Part shown: positions 63,983 to 64,000 of the stretch, in pieces | Position numbering within the stretch: position 1 is the first letter of the stretch | How the letters are laid out: every line of letters starts with the position of its first letter | Assembly: GCA_905203015.1 (NCBI GenBank) | Contig: CAJKUC010000006.1 | Location: forward strand, 44,132 to 108,131 | DNA from: an uncultured Christensenella sp. | Lineage (GTDB): Bacteria; Bacillota; Clostridia; Christensenellales; Borkfalkiaceae | DNA length: 64,000 bases | Reading direction: 5' to 3' | Position numbers and translations under genes: made by a program | Notes under the pieces: generated by a model | Database searches by the model: none | What the model saw: the letters and a program-made list of their open reading frames with translations, nothing else | What the model was told of the DNA's origin: nothing

Positions 63983-64000
63983 CTGAAATACTACTATCAT

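Overview
The window reads as chromosomal DNA of an anaerobic, endospore-forming member of the Clostridia (Firmicutes). Support comes from spoIIGA-sigE, a yyaC-type spore gene, sigma-A promoters of the TTGACA-17-TATAAT type, strong AGGAGG ribosome binding sites, CCA-encoding tRNA genes, a GTP-type PEP carboxykinase and a guanine-class riboswitch. The host background is rich in GCG, CGG and GAA codons. Several AT-rich stretches (about 5.3-6.3 kb, 33.4-36.5 kb and 59.45-64 kb) stand out as acquired DNA. The abundance of large Gram-positive surface lipoproteins and the lack of familiar gene order suggest an uncultured gut lineage; Christensenellales is a guess only.

Layout. 0-5.1 kb: the tail of a GH2 beta-mannosidase, a HAD phosphatase and a 1218-residue Ig-like lipoprotein whose last two modules are a near-perfect duplication. 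5.2-6.2 kb: a scar of fused, truncated defence-type genes (GIY-YIG nuclease and PtuA-like ATPase). 6.2-33.1 kb: a large iron-linked region. It holds a YgbA_NO-type protein, a CydCD/YbtPQ-like ABC pair and an MptD-EcfT-EcfAA' ECF transporter. It also holds two MacB-like ABC/FtsX proteins with three large surface proteins, a CMD-family protein, a TetR regulator, a second ABC exporter pair and two DtxR-type regulators. Seven copies of one 18-bp operator (RGTTAGC-N4-GCTAACY) punctuate this region, and one regulator keeps the iron-type DtxR metal ligands (Met9, His78, Cys100, Glu103, His104). I infer a single metal (iron) regulon.

33.2-37.1 kb: tRNA-Leu, a convergent restriction-modification pair flanked by a 14-bp inverted repeat, mobile-element remnants and tRNA-Cys/Gly/Val. 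37.3-39.5 kb: yyaC, a CvpA-like protein and an intergenic cluster of six DnaA-box-like sites. 39.9-49 kb: housekeeping genes, namely pckG, tgt, an MsbA-like ABC transporter, a YtxH-like protein, a RuvX-DUF1292 fusion, and a DUF1538 membrane protein paired with a double PII-like protein. 49.1-55.4 kb: a purine salvage operon under a guanine riboswitch (xpt, then a BMP/Nup-type nucleoside ABC importer). 55.7-57.4 kb: spoIIGA-sigE. 57.8-64 kb: a cell-surface glycan locus (aminotransferase, initiating sugar transferase, three glycosyltransferases, start of a polymerase-like membrane protein). Its base composition changes abruptly inside the sugar-transferase gene.

The most promising under-described items are the DtxR-box regulon with its recurrent promoter, 5' hairpin and operator architecture; the MacB-pair plus giant surface lipoprotein operon inside it; the DnaA-box cluster beside yyaC; the operator embedded in the methyltransferase promoter; and the chimeric sugar transferase marking the edge of the glycan locus. 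All functional calls are from reading the sequence; no database search was run.
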